Positions 51,230 through 60,965 are shown, counted from the first letter of the stretch. The stretch: 64,000 nucleotides of DNA from Chryseobacterium sp. GVT01B (GCF_019970045.1 NZ_JAHXYI010000006.1:434001-498000); one strand, 5' to 3'. Numbers and translations are program-made. Notes: generated by a model from the letters alone, not told the origin.

Positions 51230-51700
51230 TTATCTCCTGTCGGAAATAAACTCATGGTCTTTCATAGTCATATTTTTCGTAATATCTTTGAAAAGTAAAT
51301 TCACCTGATTTTCATTGCAAAAGGTAATATCAATGTCCATTCTTAAAACCTTTTCCGAAGAACCTGAGAACAGAATAACCAGATATTTTTTTAAAATGCC
51401 TTCCTTGATTTCAATATTTAAGATTTTTCTGTGCGGCATTTCAAAACGAGGTTTTTTACATCCTGAAAGCCATTGATAACTTTTTATGGAAAGGATCTCT
51501 CCGGAATTTTCATATTCAAAGATAAATCTGTTTTTAAGCTTCCCATATAGCAATACCAAAAGAGTAATAAAAACAAACAATATTGAAAGTAAATGATAAT
51601 TAAGGAATCTAAGTGTAAAAATTACTCCCAAGAGTAACACAATCAGAATCAGCTGAAAAATCATATGATGAATTACTTTTTTCTTATTGTTTATTTTCAT
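51230..51700 (-). CDS. membrane protein of unknown function
   Basis: 156 residues. Two adjacent membrane segments near the N terminus (MIFQLILIVLLLGVIFTLRF and SILFVFITLLVLLYG), then a soluble beta-rich domain of about 90 residues. The layout resembles bacterial PH-domain membrane proteins, but no sequence signature is visible. It lies 33 bp upstream of the HTH pair on the same strand and may be transcribed with it. Confidence 0.6.
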   Translation of the reverse strand: MKINNKKKVIHHMIFQLILIVLLLGVIFTLRFLNYHLLSILFVFITLLVLLYGKLKNRFIFEYENSGEILSIKSYQWLSGCKKPRFEMPHRKILNIEIKEGILKKYLVILFSGSSEKVLRMDIDITFCNENQVNLLFKDITKNMTMKDHEFISDRR

Positions 51701-51815
51701 TGAACTCTCAAATTGTGAAGATTGCTATGTTAATATATTGTTTTCTATAAAAAATGGTTTGAATTCAAATGGCGGAATATTTCTACTCCGCTCATTCTAA
51801 AATGTAATTAAAAAT

Positions 51816-52703
51816 TTAATTCTTGTAAAAACTATATCCTGTAGACTGTACTCCCCAGTTTTGTAAAAAAGCAGTATCGGTAATGTTAGCACGGGAAGAT
51901 AAGTTTTCAATTCCGTATAGTAATTCTACTTTGTATTCAGAATCCGGATCAATACTAATCCCTGTTCCATCACCTACACTGTAATTGGCATAAAGAAAAT
52001 ACCTGTAATTGGCATTGGTAGCACCTCCTGTAGCATATGGATTACCTGAGCTGTCTAAATTTGCTGCGTCAAAGAAATACGGTGAAATCTGCGATGTCTG
52101 CATTACCACAGTTACGGTATTTTGTTCCGTCCAATCGTTAACTCCAGGTCCTGTTTTTTTATAAAGTCTTGCGTATGCTCTGCTATTGAACAATACAGGA
52201 ACTTTAATCTTTCCTGTTCCACCTTCAATGGAAGTTTGAGAAAACGGACCTAAATCAGCGTAATTCATCTCAAACCATAATCCCCAGGATACAGTACCTC
52301 TTCGTATAGAGCTTGCAGGAAATTTCAACCCAATTGTAGAATTGGGAACTACCCAGCAATTACTGGCGTCAATCTGAGGAGAACCTCCGTTTTGAGCATT
52401 ATTTCTTATCGAAGTCAAAGCTACATTCCTGGAATCATTCTGTCTGATATTACTATCCAAATTATATACAATAAAATCGTTGGGATTGACGGGCTTAAAT
52501 ATTCCTATATTCCCATCTGCATCTGCAACCACAGGAGTTCCTCCGGGAATTATAGGTAGTGTACGGGTACGCAATTCTCCATTGATATCTAATGTTTTTG
52601 TAGGAGAAGTCGTATTGATTCCTACATTTCCGGCTTGTCCGGATACGGTAATGGATAGTCCAAGCATTACCACTGCTAAGGATGTAATTTTTCTATTTTT
52701 CAT
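51816..52703 (-). CDS. secreted surface protein of unknown function
   Basis: 295 residues from MKNRKITSLAVVMLGLSITV (52701-52703); ten more codons upstream are open but lack a better start. After the signal peptide comes VGINTTSPTKTLDINGELRT, a signature of the same flavobacterial surface-protein group as the gene at 15674, here with the tail-fibre-like variant TLDINGELRTRTLP. The body (residues 95-295) is beta-rich and unrecognised. No T9SS sorting domain is seen. Confidence 0.7.
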   Translation of the reverse strand: MKNRKITSLAVVMLGLSITVSGQAGNVGINTTSPTKTLDINGELRTRTLPIIPGGTPVVADADGNIGIFKPVNPNDFIVYNLDSNIRQNDSRNVALTSIRNNAQNGGSPQIDASNCWVVPNSTIGLKFPASSIRRGTVSWGLWFEMNYADLGPFSQTSIEGGTGKIKVPVLFNSRAYARLYKKTGPGVNDWTEQNTVTVVMQTSQISPYFFDAANLDSSGNPYATGGATNANYRYFLYANYSVGDGTGISIDPDSEYKVELLYGIENLSSRANITDTAFLQNWGVQSTGYSFYKN

Positions 52704-53059
52704 AACCTTTGGTTTATTTTTTCTGACATTCATTTGCTTATTGACTACCTGAATTTTAACAGAGGAGATCTAAGTCTCCCCTGTATAAACCACCTTGAAA
52801 TTTCACTTAAAATACGTGGGAACATATTTAACATTCATTGTTAAATCAGGTAATAAATTGTTGGGACAAAGATCAGATAACCTGTACGGCTGGTAAAATA
52901 ATTATTGTAAAAATAGATAGCCATGATTGTAATTTTAAATTTAATACTGTGTAGTTTAAAAATGACATTGTATACTTTTGCTGGCCATTAATTTTTCATA
53001 ACTTTATAATAATAATTCACTATTTCTATTAAAAACACAAACATAATTTCCTACCCATA
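52704..53059. other. intergenic region with divergent promoters
   Basis: No ORF. TACTTTTG at 52973-52980 is a -7 candidate for the sensor kinase gene at 53060, giving a leader of about 75 nt. Nothing else recognised. Confidence 0.5.
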
Positions 53060-56053
53060 ATGATGTCCTGCAAAACCCATATATTTTTTCTATTATTCTG
53101 TGTGCAACTCTGTTATAGTCAGGAGATAGCTTCTGTATGGTATGATACAGACAACGGACTTCCGCAGAATAGTGTGAAGGATATTACCAAAGACAAATAT
53201 GGATTTATCTGGCTGAGTACAGAAAACGGACTTGTGCGTTATGACGGATATAATTTTGTAACCTTTAATCATCTTAATCTTAAAAATAACAGGTTCACCA
53301 TCTTTTTTGGACATGCGGAAAAAGACTCTATTTATAATCTAACGGCATACAATGAGAATACCATTTTACTCTCCAAAAGAAATGTAAATGTTTTACAGAA
53401 ACAGACCAGCTGCATCCGAAAGGTATTGAGTGAAAGCAGATCACATTCCATTTTTTTTAAAAACAGTTTATCAGAAGAGGTAGAACATTTAAAATATTTT
53501 ATTTATTTTGACAAAAACAACTACTATCACCTTGCCAACGATGGGACTATTCAGTATAAACACCAAAACATAGCCCCCATCAAAGGACTGCATCAGAACT
53601 ATATACTGGATACATTCTGTTTTGGACAAAACATTTTTATCACCTCCAGGAAGTTAAAAAAGATCATTAAAATATTCTCCGGAAAAGTAACTTATCTGGA
53701 TGCCCCTGATGTATTTTTTCAGGGGAAAGCGAAAATATACTGGAGCCAGATCAACAATCAGTCCTTCATCATTCATAATCACGTTTTATATAAAGTACTG
53801 TATGATCACAATGAGATCAATGTAAAAAAAATTGCAACTTATGACCTGAATAAAAACTCTTTATCTTCCATTTACCACGATGAGAACAATAATAAGCTCT
53901 ATCTGGGAACCTTATCTGACGGTCTGAATGTCATTAAATTCAACAACTTCCATGTTGTCAACAAATCCGACAGATCTCATGATAATATTTTTTATTCCCC
54001 GCTGCCTTTCGGAAAGGATAAAGTAATCACCTCATCAGGAGACGTTTATAACGAAAACGGATTGCTAAAACAATATCATTTCAACACCACCAGCAGATAT
54101 TTTTTATTGTGTGATAACAAAAAAAACATCATTGTTCAAAAAGATCAGTCTTTGCTGCGCTATCTCAGAGACATCGATTATTCGAAAAAAGAACAGCTGA
54201 ATTTCGGGAAAACAGTTTCTTACGTTTGGAATATCAAAGATTATTATGTGGTAGTATTTCATCAGCCTTCGCTAAGATCTCAACTGGTTTTTTATAAGGA
54301 TGCCAGCTTCAAAAAGTCTTTTTTGCAATTTTCCGTCTTCAATATTGTAACCTCTGTGCAGGAATATGGTCGGAATAAATGGCTTATAGGGACCAGAGAT
54401 GCCTTATATTCCATAGAAGCACCCTATTTTACACCTAAAAAAATATCTTCAAAACCGTTGAATGTAAGGGAAATTGTAAAAACCCATGATGGTAACTTTT
54501 GGATTATGACCCAGGGAAACGGTTTTTTCCTTTACAAAAACAAAGAATTAATCAGAATGCCTGACGACAAGGACGGCTACCTTTTATTTTCGCATACGAT
54601 TCTGGAAGATAAAAAAGGATTTTTCTGGATCAGCACCAACAACGGACTGTTCCAGGTGCTGAAAAACAATCTTCTGAATTATTCCAGAGATAAAAAATCT
54701 CCTGTATATTATTACAGGTACAGTAAAGAAGACGGATTCAATACGAATGAGTTCAACGGAGGGTGTTCTCCAAGTGCGGCAGTGCTTCAAAATGGAAGCT
54801 TTGTGCTGCCTTCTATAAAAGGACTGGTATTTTTTAATCCTAACAAGATCAGAAGTTATTATCCGAAGAATTTCTTTATAGAACGTGTGGTATTTTATGA
54901 TTCGAAAAGCAGTATAAAAGAGAATACCATCAATCTGGAAAACAATTTTTATAAAGCTTTAATCCTGGTAGATGTACCTTATTATGCCAACCGGGTAAAC
55001 CTTGTAATTGAAGCCAAACTGAAAGGCTCTAAAAATGAGAAATGGGAAAAAGTAAGCAGCGACGGGAAATACTACATCACCAATCTGGAGCCCGGAAAAT
55101 ATCAGCTTATCGTAAGAGTATTAGCCTCTCCAAAAGGAAAATACATTTACAAAACATTAAATATTGATGTAAAATATCTGTTCTATCAAACATTACTTTT
55201 TAAGTTTTTCATCATTTTAATTGTATCACTCATCTTATTAAAGCTAGTCAAACTACGGATAAGAAGACAGGAACTGAAAAAAAGAGAACTGGAAAAAATC
55301 ATTGAAATAAGAACGCAGAAATTATTAAAAACTGTTTCAAAACTGGAGTATACAAAGGAACAGCTCCGAAAAGAAAGTGTTCAGCAGAAAAAATTACTGG
55401 AGACGATAAGCCATGACATTATCACTCCTATCAAATATCTGTCTATTGCGGCAAAGAAATTGTATGAAACAGATGAGCACGATCATTATATACAAAAAAA
55501 GCATTTTGAAAGCTTTTATAAATCTTCTATAGAGTTCTACAACTTTGTAAAAACCCTGAAAGAATACGCCGAGATTTATAACATTTCCGAAAAAAAGGAA
55601 ACTTATAATATTTACGAAGTTATTGAATCCAAAAAAACTCTTTTTGAAGGAGCTGCCAGAGAACAAAATACGAAAATCATTAATCATGTTAAAAACCCTA
55701 CTTACTCCCAGATCAATCAGAATGTAGTAGCGGTAATTATTCATAATTTAATAGATAATGCGATAAAAAACACAACAAACGGAACCATAGAACTGTCCAC
55801 CATTGAAGATGACAGCATCTTTTTTCTGGAAGTAAGAGATACAGGAAAAGGAATGAGTATGGAACAGATGAAGTATTATGAAAAGCTTCAGAATAATATT
55901 GAAAATGAAAAACTCATTTTACAAAAGTACAGTCTGGGGCTGCATCTTATTCTTCAATTACTCATGATGATCAACGGTAAAATAGACTTTAAAAACAATA
56001 CTCCACATGGAACAATAGTATCAATTAAAATAAAAAAACAAAAATATGGATAG
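53060..56053 (+). CDS. two-component sensor histidine kinase with periplasmic beta-propeller
   Basis: 997 residues. Signal peptide to about residue 20, then Reg_prop propeller blades (SVWYDTDNGLPQNSVKDITK, DKYGFIWLSTENGLVRYDGY; a later KDKKGFFWISTNNGLFQVL-type blade), a Y_Y_Y-like beta domain, one membrane segment near 715-735 (LLFKFFIILIVSLILLKLV), a coiled coil, and the kinase core: H785 in TISHDIITPIKYLS, N box NLIDNAIKNTTNG, G box DTGKGMS. No receiver or DNA-binding domain is fused; instead the response regulator overlaps by 8 bp. Such propeller sensors often detect polysaccharide fragments, but no glycan genes are nearby. Confidence 0.92.
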   Translation: MMSCKTHIFFLLFCVQLCYSQEIASVWYDTDNGLPQNSVKDITKDKYGFIWLSTENGLVRYDGYNFVTFNHLNLKNNRFTIFFGHAEKDSIYNLTAYNENTILLSKRNVNVLQKQTSCIRKVLSESRSHSIFFKNSLSEEVEHLKYFIYFDKNNYYHLANDGTIQYKHQNIAPIKGLHQNYILDTFCFGQNIFITSRKLKKIIKIFSGKVTYLDAPDVFFQGKAKIYWSQINNQSFIIHNHVLYKVLYDHNEINVKKIATYDLNKNSLSSIYHDENNNKLYLGTLSDGLNVIKFNNFHVVNKSDRSHDNIFYSPLPFGKDKVITSSGDVYNENGLLKQYHFNTTSRYFLLCDNKKNIIVQKDQSLLRYLRDIDYSKKEQLNFGKTVSYVWNIKDYYVVVFHQPSLRSQLVFYKDASFKKSFLQFSVFNIVTSVQEYGRNKWLIGTRDALYSIEAPYFTPKKISSKPLNVREIVKTHDGNFWIMTQGNGFFLYKNKELIRMPDDKDGYLLFSHTILEDKKGFFWISTNNGLFQVLKNNLLNYSRDKKSPVYYYRYSKEDGFNTNEFNGGCSPSAAVLQNGSFVLPSIKGLVFFNPNKIRSYYPKNFFIERVVFYDSKSSIKENTINLENNFYKALILVDVPYYANRVNLVIEAKLKGSKNEKWEKVSSDGKYYITNLEPGKYQLIVRVLASPKGKYIYKTLNIDVKYLFYQTLLFKFFIILIVSLILLKLVKLRIRRQELKKRELEKIIEIRTQKLLKTVSKLEYTKEQLRKESVQQKKLLETISHDIITPIKYLSIAAKKLYETDEHDHYIQKKHFESFYKSSIEFYNFVKTLKEYAEIYNISEKKETYNIYEVIESKKTLFEGAAREQNTKIINHVKNPTYSQINQNVVAVIIHNLIDNAIKNTTNGTIELSTIEDDSIFFLEVRDTGKGMSMEQMKYYEKLQNNIENEKLILQKYSLGLHLILQLLMMINGKIDFKNNTPHGTIVSIKIKKQKYG

Positions 56054-56684
56054 AAAAATTATTATTGCGGATGATCATTTTGTGGTGAGATTGGGAACCA
56101 CCCTTATTTTGGAATCCCACTACAAAGATGTGAAGATTTCTTACGCGGAATCTTATACAGATTTGACAGATCAGTTACTCATTGAGAAATTCGACTTATT
56201 GATCCTGGATATCAATATGCCGGAGAGTAAATATCTGAGCATGATTGGTGAAGTAAAAAAAATACAGCCGGATCTTAAGATTCTTGTGTTCTCAGTGTAT
56301 GACAATGATATTGCAGTACAGTATATCATTGAAGGGGCTGACGGCTACATTAATAAATTATGTGATGAAAACAATATCCTGGAAGCCGTAGAAAACATTT
56401 TTGAAACCGGAACTTATTATTCCCCGGACATTGTTAAAAAGCTGGTCTCTTCCGCTAAAAAAGACACTCCTGTCAACCCTATAGAAGCTTTATCCGAAAG
56501 AGAAAAGGAAATATTTGATTTATTAATAAAAGGATACGGTAATATTGAGATCTCGAATGAACTGAACCTGCACCTTTCAACAGTAAGCACCTACAAAGCA
56601 AGGGTCTACAAAAAACTGAGCATCAAAAACACAGTAGATCTTGTACGGTTAGGAGATAAAAATAAGGCACACAAATACAAATAA
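56046..56684 (+). CDS. NarL/FixJ-type response regulator
   Basis: 212 residues. Receiver domain 1-120: acidic pocket D9-D10, phospho-acceptor D55 in LLILDINMPES, Thr/Ser switch in ILVFSVYDND and Lys in GADGYINK. The LuxR-type HTH fills 145-205 (LSEREKEIFDLLIKGYGNIE followed by ISNELNLHLSTVSTYKARVY). The start codon lies inside the kinase gene (8-bp overlap), so this is its cognate partner. Target genes unknown. Confidence 0.95.
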   Translation: MDRKIIIADDHFVVRLGTTLILESHYKDVKISYAESYTDLTDQLLIEKFDLLILDINMPESKYLSMIGEVKKIQPDLKILVFSVYDNDIAVQYIIEGADGYINKLCDENNILEAVENIFETGTYYSPDIVKKLVSSAKKDTPVNPIEALSEREKEIFDLLIKGYGNIEISNELNLHLSTVSTYKARVYKKLSIKNTVDLVRLGDKNKAHKYK

Positions 56685-56725
56685 TCACTCGTATTTTAAT
56701 AAACACTAAGATGTAATACCCAAAC

Positions 56726-56765
56726 AAAATGCCCAATATCAGATTGATATTAGGCATTTTTATTT
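56726..56765. terminator. bidirectional terminator between the two-component system and the ankyrin gene
   Basis: AAAATGCC-C-AATATCA and TGATATT-A-GGCATTTT arms with a 3-nt loop, followed by TATTTTT. Confidence 0.88.
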
Positions 56766-56786
56766 TTAATCAGCAGATCAATTGTA

Positions 56787-57308
56787 TTATCTGATTACTG
56801 ACTGTCTTTGAAGCAATTTTACAGCTTCTTCATTATTCTGCATCAGAGCATGCTGCAGGGCGGTGTTTCCTCTGTTATCCTTTATATTCTTATCAGCTCC
56901 TTTTTCTAAGAGCATTTTCAGAATTTCTGCTCTGCCAAAAACTGTGGCATAGATCAGGGCTGTTGCATCATTGTAATTTATGGCATTTATATCCGCTTTA
57001 AAGGAAATGAGTAATGAAACCATTTCTTTGTATCCTTTAAAAGCAGCACCCATTAATGCTGTATTACCACTTTTATCCTGCAGATCAGGCTTAGCTCCGT
57101 TTTCAAGCAGCCATTGGGCAGTTTTGTAATGATTATGATATACGGCTAAAATTAAGGGAGTATAGCCTTCTGTGTTTTTAGAATCAATATCTTTTTTAAA
57201 TTGAGACAAGGCTTCTGCATTACCTGTCTTTGCATACGAAAAGATGTCTTGTGCACTCATTCTGTCAATCGTAAAAAACAGAATGAAAGCGGAAATAAAA
57301 TATTTCAT
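56787..57308 (-). CDS. secreted ankyrin-repeat protein, catalase partner
   Basis: 173 residues. Signal peptide MKYFISAFILFFTIDRMSAQ, then about four ankyrin repeats (TPLILAVYHNHYKTAQWLLE, NTALMGAAFKGYKEMVSLLI, ATALIYATVFGRAEILKMLL, NTALQHALMQNNEEAVKLLQ). It starts 5 bp after the catalase stop codon on the same strand. In Pseudomonas a catalase gene is likewise followed by an ankyrin protein (AnkB) needed for full activity, so this one probably protects or supports the exported catalase. Confidence 0.9.
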   Translation of the reverse strand: MKYFISAFILFFTIDRMSAQDIFSYAKTGNAEALSQFKKDIDSKNTEGYTPLILAVYHNHYKTAQWLLENGAKPDLQDKSGNTALMGAAFKGYKEMVSLLISFKADINAINYNDATALIYATVFGRAEILKMLLEKGADKNIKDNRGNTALQHALMQNNEEAVKLLQRQSVIR

Positions 57309-57313
57309 TATTC

Positions 57314-58837
57314 TTATTTTGAAGATAATAAAGATTCCAGCTGCTGGCGGTCCATTTTAACATATTGTGCTAAACGTTTTCCATATTCTGAATCTGCCTG
57401 ATAAAAGTAAGAGATCATTTTAGCCACTACTTTTTTATTGGTAACGCTGTTCAAAGCATCTCCAAGGTTTTTAATCAGGTTATCCTGATCCTTTTTAGAA
57501 AAAGACCTGTACAGTTCTCCGGCCTGTTTAAAGTTATTTTCCTTATCTATTTTCGCCTGTACAGATGATGTACCTGCAGGAAAAACAGCCTGAGAATATT
57601 TGAATTTTTTGTTATCGGTCACTTCCGGTTTACCTGCTGAAGGCTGGTAATTGACTTCACCACTTTGAGGTCTCACAGACATGTACCCGTTTTGATTATA
57701 AGTCATGACTTCATTCTTTGATGCATTAACTGGCAATTGCTGGAAGTTCCCTCCGATCCTGTGTCTCTGCGTATCAAAATAAGAGAACAGTCTTCCCTGT
57801 AGCAGTTTATCTTCTGACGGCTCAATTCCAGGCACAAGAGTTCCGGGAGAAAAAGCAGCCTGCTCTACCTGCTGAAAATAGTTCGTCGGATTCTGATTAA
57901 GAGTCATAGTTCCTGCTTTTACCGATTTTGCAATAGATTCCGGCCAAATTTTGGTCACATCTACCGGATTGAAATCAAGCTTTTCAAAGTCCTCTTTCTT
58001 CAGCATCTGTACGTACAAATCCCATTTCGGAAAGTTTTTATTCTGAATAGCATTGTACAAATCTCTCGTAGCATGTTCTATCTGTGTAGATTGAATTTTA
58101 TTGGCTTCTTCCTGGCTAAGATTTTTTTCACCTTGCTGAGGAACCCATTTATACTTCACATACGTTACTTCTCCTTTGGCATTGACCCATTTGAAGGCAT
58201 GTACTCCATTTCCCTGCATTTCCCTGTAGTTGGCAGGAATTCCATAATCTGAAAATAACCAGGTCAACATGTGTGTAGCTTCCGGAATATTAGCCATAAA
58301 ATCAAAAACTCTGTTATTATCAGAAGCATTATTGGTAACCGGAGAGGGTTTAAAAGCGTGAACCATATCAGGAAATTTCATGGCATCCCTGATGAAGAAT
58401 ACTGGTAGATTATTACCCACTAAATCATAATTTCCCTGATCAGTATAAAATTTAACCGCAAACCCTCTCGGATCTCTGAAGGTTTCGGGAGATCCCTGCT
58501 GATGTACTACAGTTGAAAATCTAACTAATACGGGCGTTTTCTTTCCCGCTTTTGATAAAAAATCAGCCATGGTAACCTCTGAAAAATCAGCATCTGCAAC
58601 AAATTCACCAATGGCTCCGGCCCCTCTCGCATGTACTACTCTTTCAGGAATTCTTTCTCTGTCGAAAGCTGCCAATTTCTCAATTAAATGAATATCTTCC
58701 AGTAAAACCGGTCCGTTATTTCCTACCGTTTTAGAATTTTGGTTATCCCCTACAGGACTTCCCGTATTAGTTGTCAGTTGTTGAGAATACAGTGTAGACG
58801 TGATAAGAATCCCGGCTAAAAGCACATTTTTTTTCAT
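57314..58837 (-). CDS. kat: secreted haem catalase
   Basis: 507 residues, a small-subunit monofunctional catalase with a signal peptide (MKKNVLLAGILITSTLYSQ) in front. Catalytic His in RVVHARGAGAIGEF, Asn in LVGNNLPVFFIRDAMKFPD, and the haem-ligand Tyr in LFSYFDTQRHRIGGNF. It breaks down hydrogen peroxide, here in the periplasm or outside. Operon with the ankyrin gene. The -7 box TATATTTG on the minus strand lies 23 nt upstream. Confidence 0.95.
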   Translation of the reverse strand: MKKNVLLAGILITSTLYSQQLTTNTGSPVGDNQNSKTVGNNGPVLLEDIHLIEKLAAFDRERIPERVVHARGAGAIGEFVADADFSEVTMADFLSKAGKKTPVLVRFSTVVHQQGSPETFRDPRGFAVKFYTDQGNYDLVGNNLPVFFIRDAMKFPDMVHAFKPSPVTNNASDNNRVFDFMANIPEATHMLTWLFSDYGIPANYREMQGNGVHAFKWVNAKGEVTYVKYKWVPQQGEKNLSQEEANKIQSTQIEHATRDLYNAIQNKNFPKWDLYVQMLKKEDFEKLDFNPVDVTKIWPESIAKSVKAGTMTLNQNPTNYFQQVEQAAFSPGTLVPGIEPSEDKLLQGRLFSYFDTQRHRIGGNFQQLPVNASKNEVMTYNQNGYMSVRPQSGEVNYQPSAGKPEVTDNKKFKYSQAVFPAGTSSVQAKIDKENNFKQAGELYRSFSKKDQDNLIKNLGDALNSVTNKKVVAKMISYFYQADSEYGKRLAQYVKMDRQQLESLLSSK

Positions 58838-58859
58838 AATTTTCTTATTTATTGTGGGG

Positions 58860-58867
58860 CAAATATA
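58860..58867 (-). promoter_or_regulatory. -7 box of the catalase operon
   Basis: CAAATATA on the plus strand reads TATATTTG on the minus strand, an exact consensus match 23 nt before the start codon. Confidence 0.65.
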
Positions 58868-59081
58868 GACCGTTGATGTCCTGAATCCTTCTCAATAAAT
58901 TCAATTCTAAAAATTTACAAAATCTATCGAATTAAATAAATTCAATAGATTTAATCTACTTTATTATAAAAAAAATAAGACTTATAAAATGATAATCAAA
59001 TCTGATCTGTGACAATTTAATTTGCTGTTCCTGTAGTTTAATATCTACAACTTTGATTATTTATCAGATTAAATAATTACC

Positions 59082-59089
59082 TAGTTTTG
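59082..59089 (+). promoter_or_regulatory. -7 box of the TlpA-like gene
   Basis: TAGTTTTG matches TAnnTTTG and lies only 11 nt before the ATG, so the transcript would have a very short leader. Confidence 0.5.
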
Positions 59090-59100
59090 CAAAAAAACAA

Positions 59101-59622
59101 ATGATAAAAAAAATAATACTAATTATAATTATTCCGGCAACAGTTATTTTTCTGGGATTAAAATTCATCAAAATAAGTACTGTTGATCCTCCTATAGTCA
59201 ATCATCTTAAAACAAAATTCTCCGGAAAGATTGAAGACAGCCCTTTTCAAAAAGAATATCTGAATAAAGGCGGAATCGTTGTGGTGAATGTTTGGGCCAC
59301 ATGGTGTAAACCCTGTATCCAGGAAATTCCTACTTTCAAAAAAATAAGTAAAGAGAATCCAAACATAAAGTTTGTTTTTTTATCTATTGATGAGGACCCT
59401 GAAAAATTAAAAACTTTTCTCGCTAAGAATACAATAAATGATATTACCCATCAGAATATGGAATATATGGATGCCATCAAAACCTTTTTAGGTGGAAATG
59501 GTCTGTTGGGATATAGTGCCATCCCATTAACTTTTGTCATAAAAGACGGAAAAGTAATTGATAAAAATGTAGGCAGTATAGACTACACGGAGTTTACCAC
59601 TCAATTGAAAGGACTACGATAA
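59101..59622 (+). CDS. TlpA/ResA-like membrane-anchored thioredoxin
   Basis: 173 residues. An N-terminal hydrophobic anchor (IIPATVIFLGLKFI) is followed by a thioredoxin fold facing the periplasm: active site WATWCKPCIQEIP, cis-Pro region SAIPLTFVIKDG. It belongs to the TlpA/ResA group that reduces or repairs disulfides of exported proteins or cytochromes. Single gene, no cytochrome-maturation genes nearby, so its partner is unknown. Confidence 0.92.
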   Translation: MIKKIILIIIIPATVIFLGLKFIKISTVDPPIVNHLKTKFSGKIEDSPFQKEYLNKGGIVVVNVWATWCKPCIQEIPTFKKISKENPNIKFVFLSIDEDPEKLKTFLAKNTINDITHQNMEYMDAIKTFLGGNGLLGYSAIPLTFVIKDGKVIDKNVGSIDYTEFTTQLKGLR

Positions 59623-59710
59623 AACCCATCATTTAATCTAAAAATATAACATTTCATATTAACTCACCGCTGGAAACCTGAGGATTACGGATGTTAAACA
59701 GCGGTTATAT

Positions 59711-59738
59711 AAGATAGGCGTACAGCTTATCTTTTTTT
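59711..59738 (+). terminator. terminator downstream of the TlpA-like gene
   Basis: AAGATA-G-GC and GC-T-TATCTT arms with a short loop, followed by TTTTTTT. Confidence 0.75.
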
Positions 59739-59874
59739 AAGATTTATCTACAATTAAAAATATCTTATTTTTTTGAGATGCTTCCGGTCGGCAAACATTG
59801 AGACTTTTCATAATTTTTTTTAAAAAAACAGAAAAAAATAATTCAAAATAATGGGACTTTGAATCTTTTTTCAA

Positions 59875-59957
59875 TACATTTGCGGCTTGATTATCTCATT
59901 AATTTGAGTTTCATGGTTATTAGTTTTTATCCCCAGGACTTACTGGGGATTTTTTAT
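59875..59957 (+). ncRNA. probable orphan small RNA of about 70 nt with its own promoter
   Basis: TACATTTG (59875-59882) is an exact -7 match. The region then runs to a terminator, ATCCCCAG / CTGGGGAT with a 6-nt loop and TTTTTT (59929-59957). The predicted transcript begins near 59888. It contains ATCTCATTAATTTGAG, whose CTCA-TTAATT-TGAG arms give a first hairpin. An ATG at 59913 opens 32 codons, but that frame runs straight through the terminator, so a coding function is unlikely. No family recognised. Confidence 0.55.
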
Positions 59958-60069
59958 TTAAACCAATACCTGCCCAACTTTGTTCCATCAGTACTTCAAA
60001 GATCTTATTAAGGAAAACCAATTTCTTACATTAAAACACTTATTTTCAATTCGATAGAATATAAAAAAA

Positions 60070-60097
60070 TCCATTTCCGGAAAATTCCGGAAATGGA
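60070..60097 (-). terminator. terminator of the ferritin-like gene pair
   Basis: TCCATTTCCGGAA / TTCCGGAAATGGA perfect 13-bp stem with a 2-nt centre; on the minus strand followed by TTTTTTTAT. Confidence 0.9.
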
Positions 60098-60125
60098 CAC
60101 CACTTTATCATCATCCAAATCACAA

Positions 60126-60941
60126 CTAAACTATGAACAGGGAAGCAATAGTTTGTGCATCGCTGCCACTTAATATTTCATCATAAGCCGCAGAACCGGC
60201 TGCCGCTCCAAATAAAGTTCCTGTATTATAACCTGCCTGGTTTACATTGTCTTCTCCGGCATACACAGGATTGGTTGCGGATGGCATACTTCCTCCGTCT
60301 GCAAGCTCAATCCACCCTTTATTGGCTCTCATTCTTCTTACCTGTGAAGCATGTCTGGCTTCAACAGAGTGAATCTGTAATGCTGCCTGAAGCACCACTT
60401 TATTGGACATTACATTTCCCGCCTGCCCTTTATAAGCTCTTACTCCCGTATCTTCAAAAGCCTGGGCAAGAATAAGAAACTGGCTATAATCTGTAAAAGG
60501 TGAAAAATTTCCGCTGGCTGTAAAGTCAAAGGTTGGTTTACTTCCAGGTGTTGTTCCCAGAGAAGTCAGTGTACTTTTCAGAAAACTGACGTGTGCTGAT
60601 TCATGTTTTGAGATCTGCATAAAAACAGTTCTGTCTCCGGTGGGAATCAATCCTGGTGTGGATAGTCCTATGCTGTAATATTCATTTTCAAGATATTCCA
60701 GAACCAATGCCAATTGTAAGGCATCGGTCAGGGTACTTTTTAAAGCATAGCCTGTTAAATTCGTTTTCGTAGTTTCCGCTTTGGCAGAAGTAGCCATTAA
60801 AGTTCCCAATCCAAGCGGTACAGCTGCAGTAGCTGCCTTTTTCCCGAATAATGACATATTCGTGATGGTTTCCAGTCTTGATGCTTCCGTTGTGAAAAAT
60901 TTATCATAAGAAAGCTTATCCAGTAATCTAAGAATATTCAT
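60126..60941 (-). CDS. exported ferritin-like (Ferritin_2) protein, second of a pair
   Basis: 271 residues. The N terminus has a hydrophobic stretch at about 34-52 (AATAAVPLGLGTLMATSAKA) that looks like a late signal sequence with an AKA cleavage site. The ferritin-like domain contains LALVLEYLENEYYSIGLS, KHESAHVSFLKSTL, ILAQAFEDTGVRAYKGQ and IHSVEARHASQVRRMRA; these E and ExxH residues match the PF13668 family of desiccation-related proteins. Probably periplasmic and binding iron, though no ferroxidase activity is proven for the family. It lies 24 bp after the related gene at 60966. Confidence 0.88.
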   Translation of the reverse strand: MNILRLLDKLSYDKFFTTEASRLETITNMSLFGKKAATAAVPLGLGTLMATSAKAETTKTNLTGYALKSTLTDALQLALVLEYLENEYYSIGLSTPGLIPTGDRTVFMQISKHESAHVSFLKSTLTSLGTTPGSKPTFDFTASGNFSPFTDYSQFLILAQAFEDTGVRAYKGQAGNVMSNKVVLQAALQIHSVEARHASQVRRMRANKGWIELADGGSMPSATNPVYAGEDNVNQAGYNTGTLFGAAAGSAAYDEILSGSDAQTIASLFIV

Positions 60942-60965
60942 AATGTAATTTTTAAAGGTGAATGA

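Noticed and set aside
59913..60011. 32-codon ORF after the orphan promoter
   Set aside because: It runs straight through a strong terminator and has no homology or composition support; a small RNA explains the promoter-terminator pair better.
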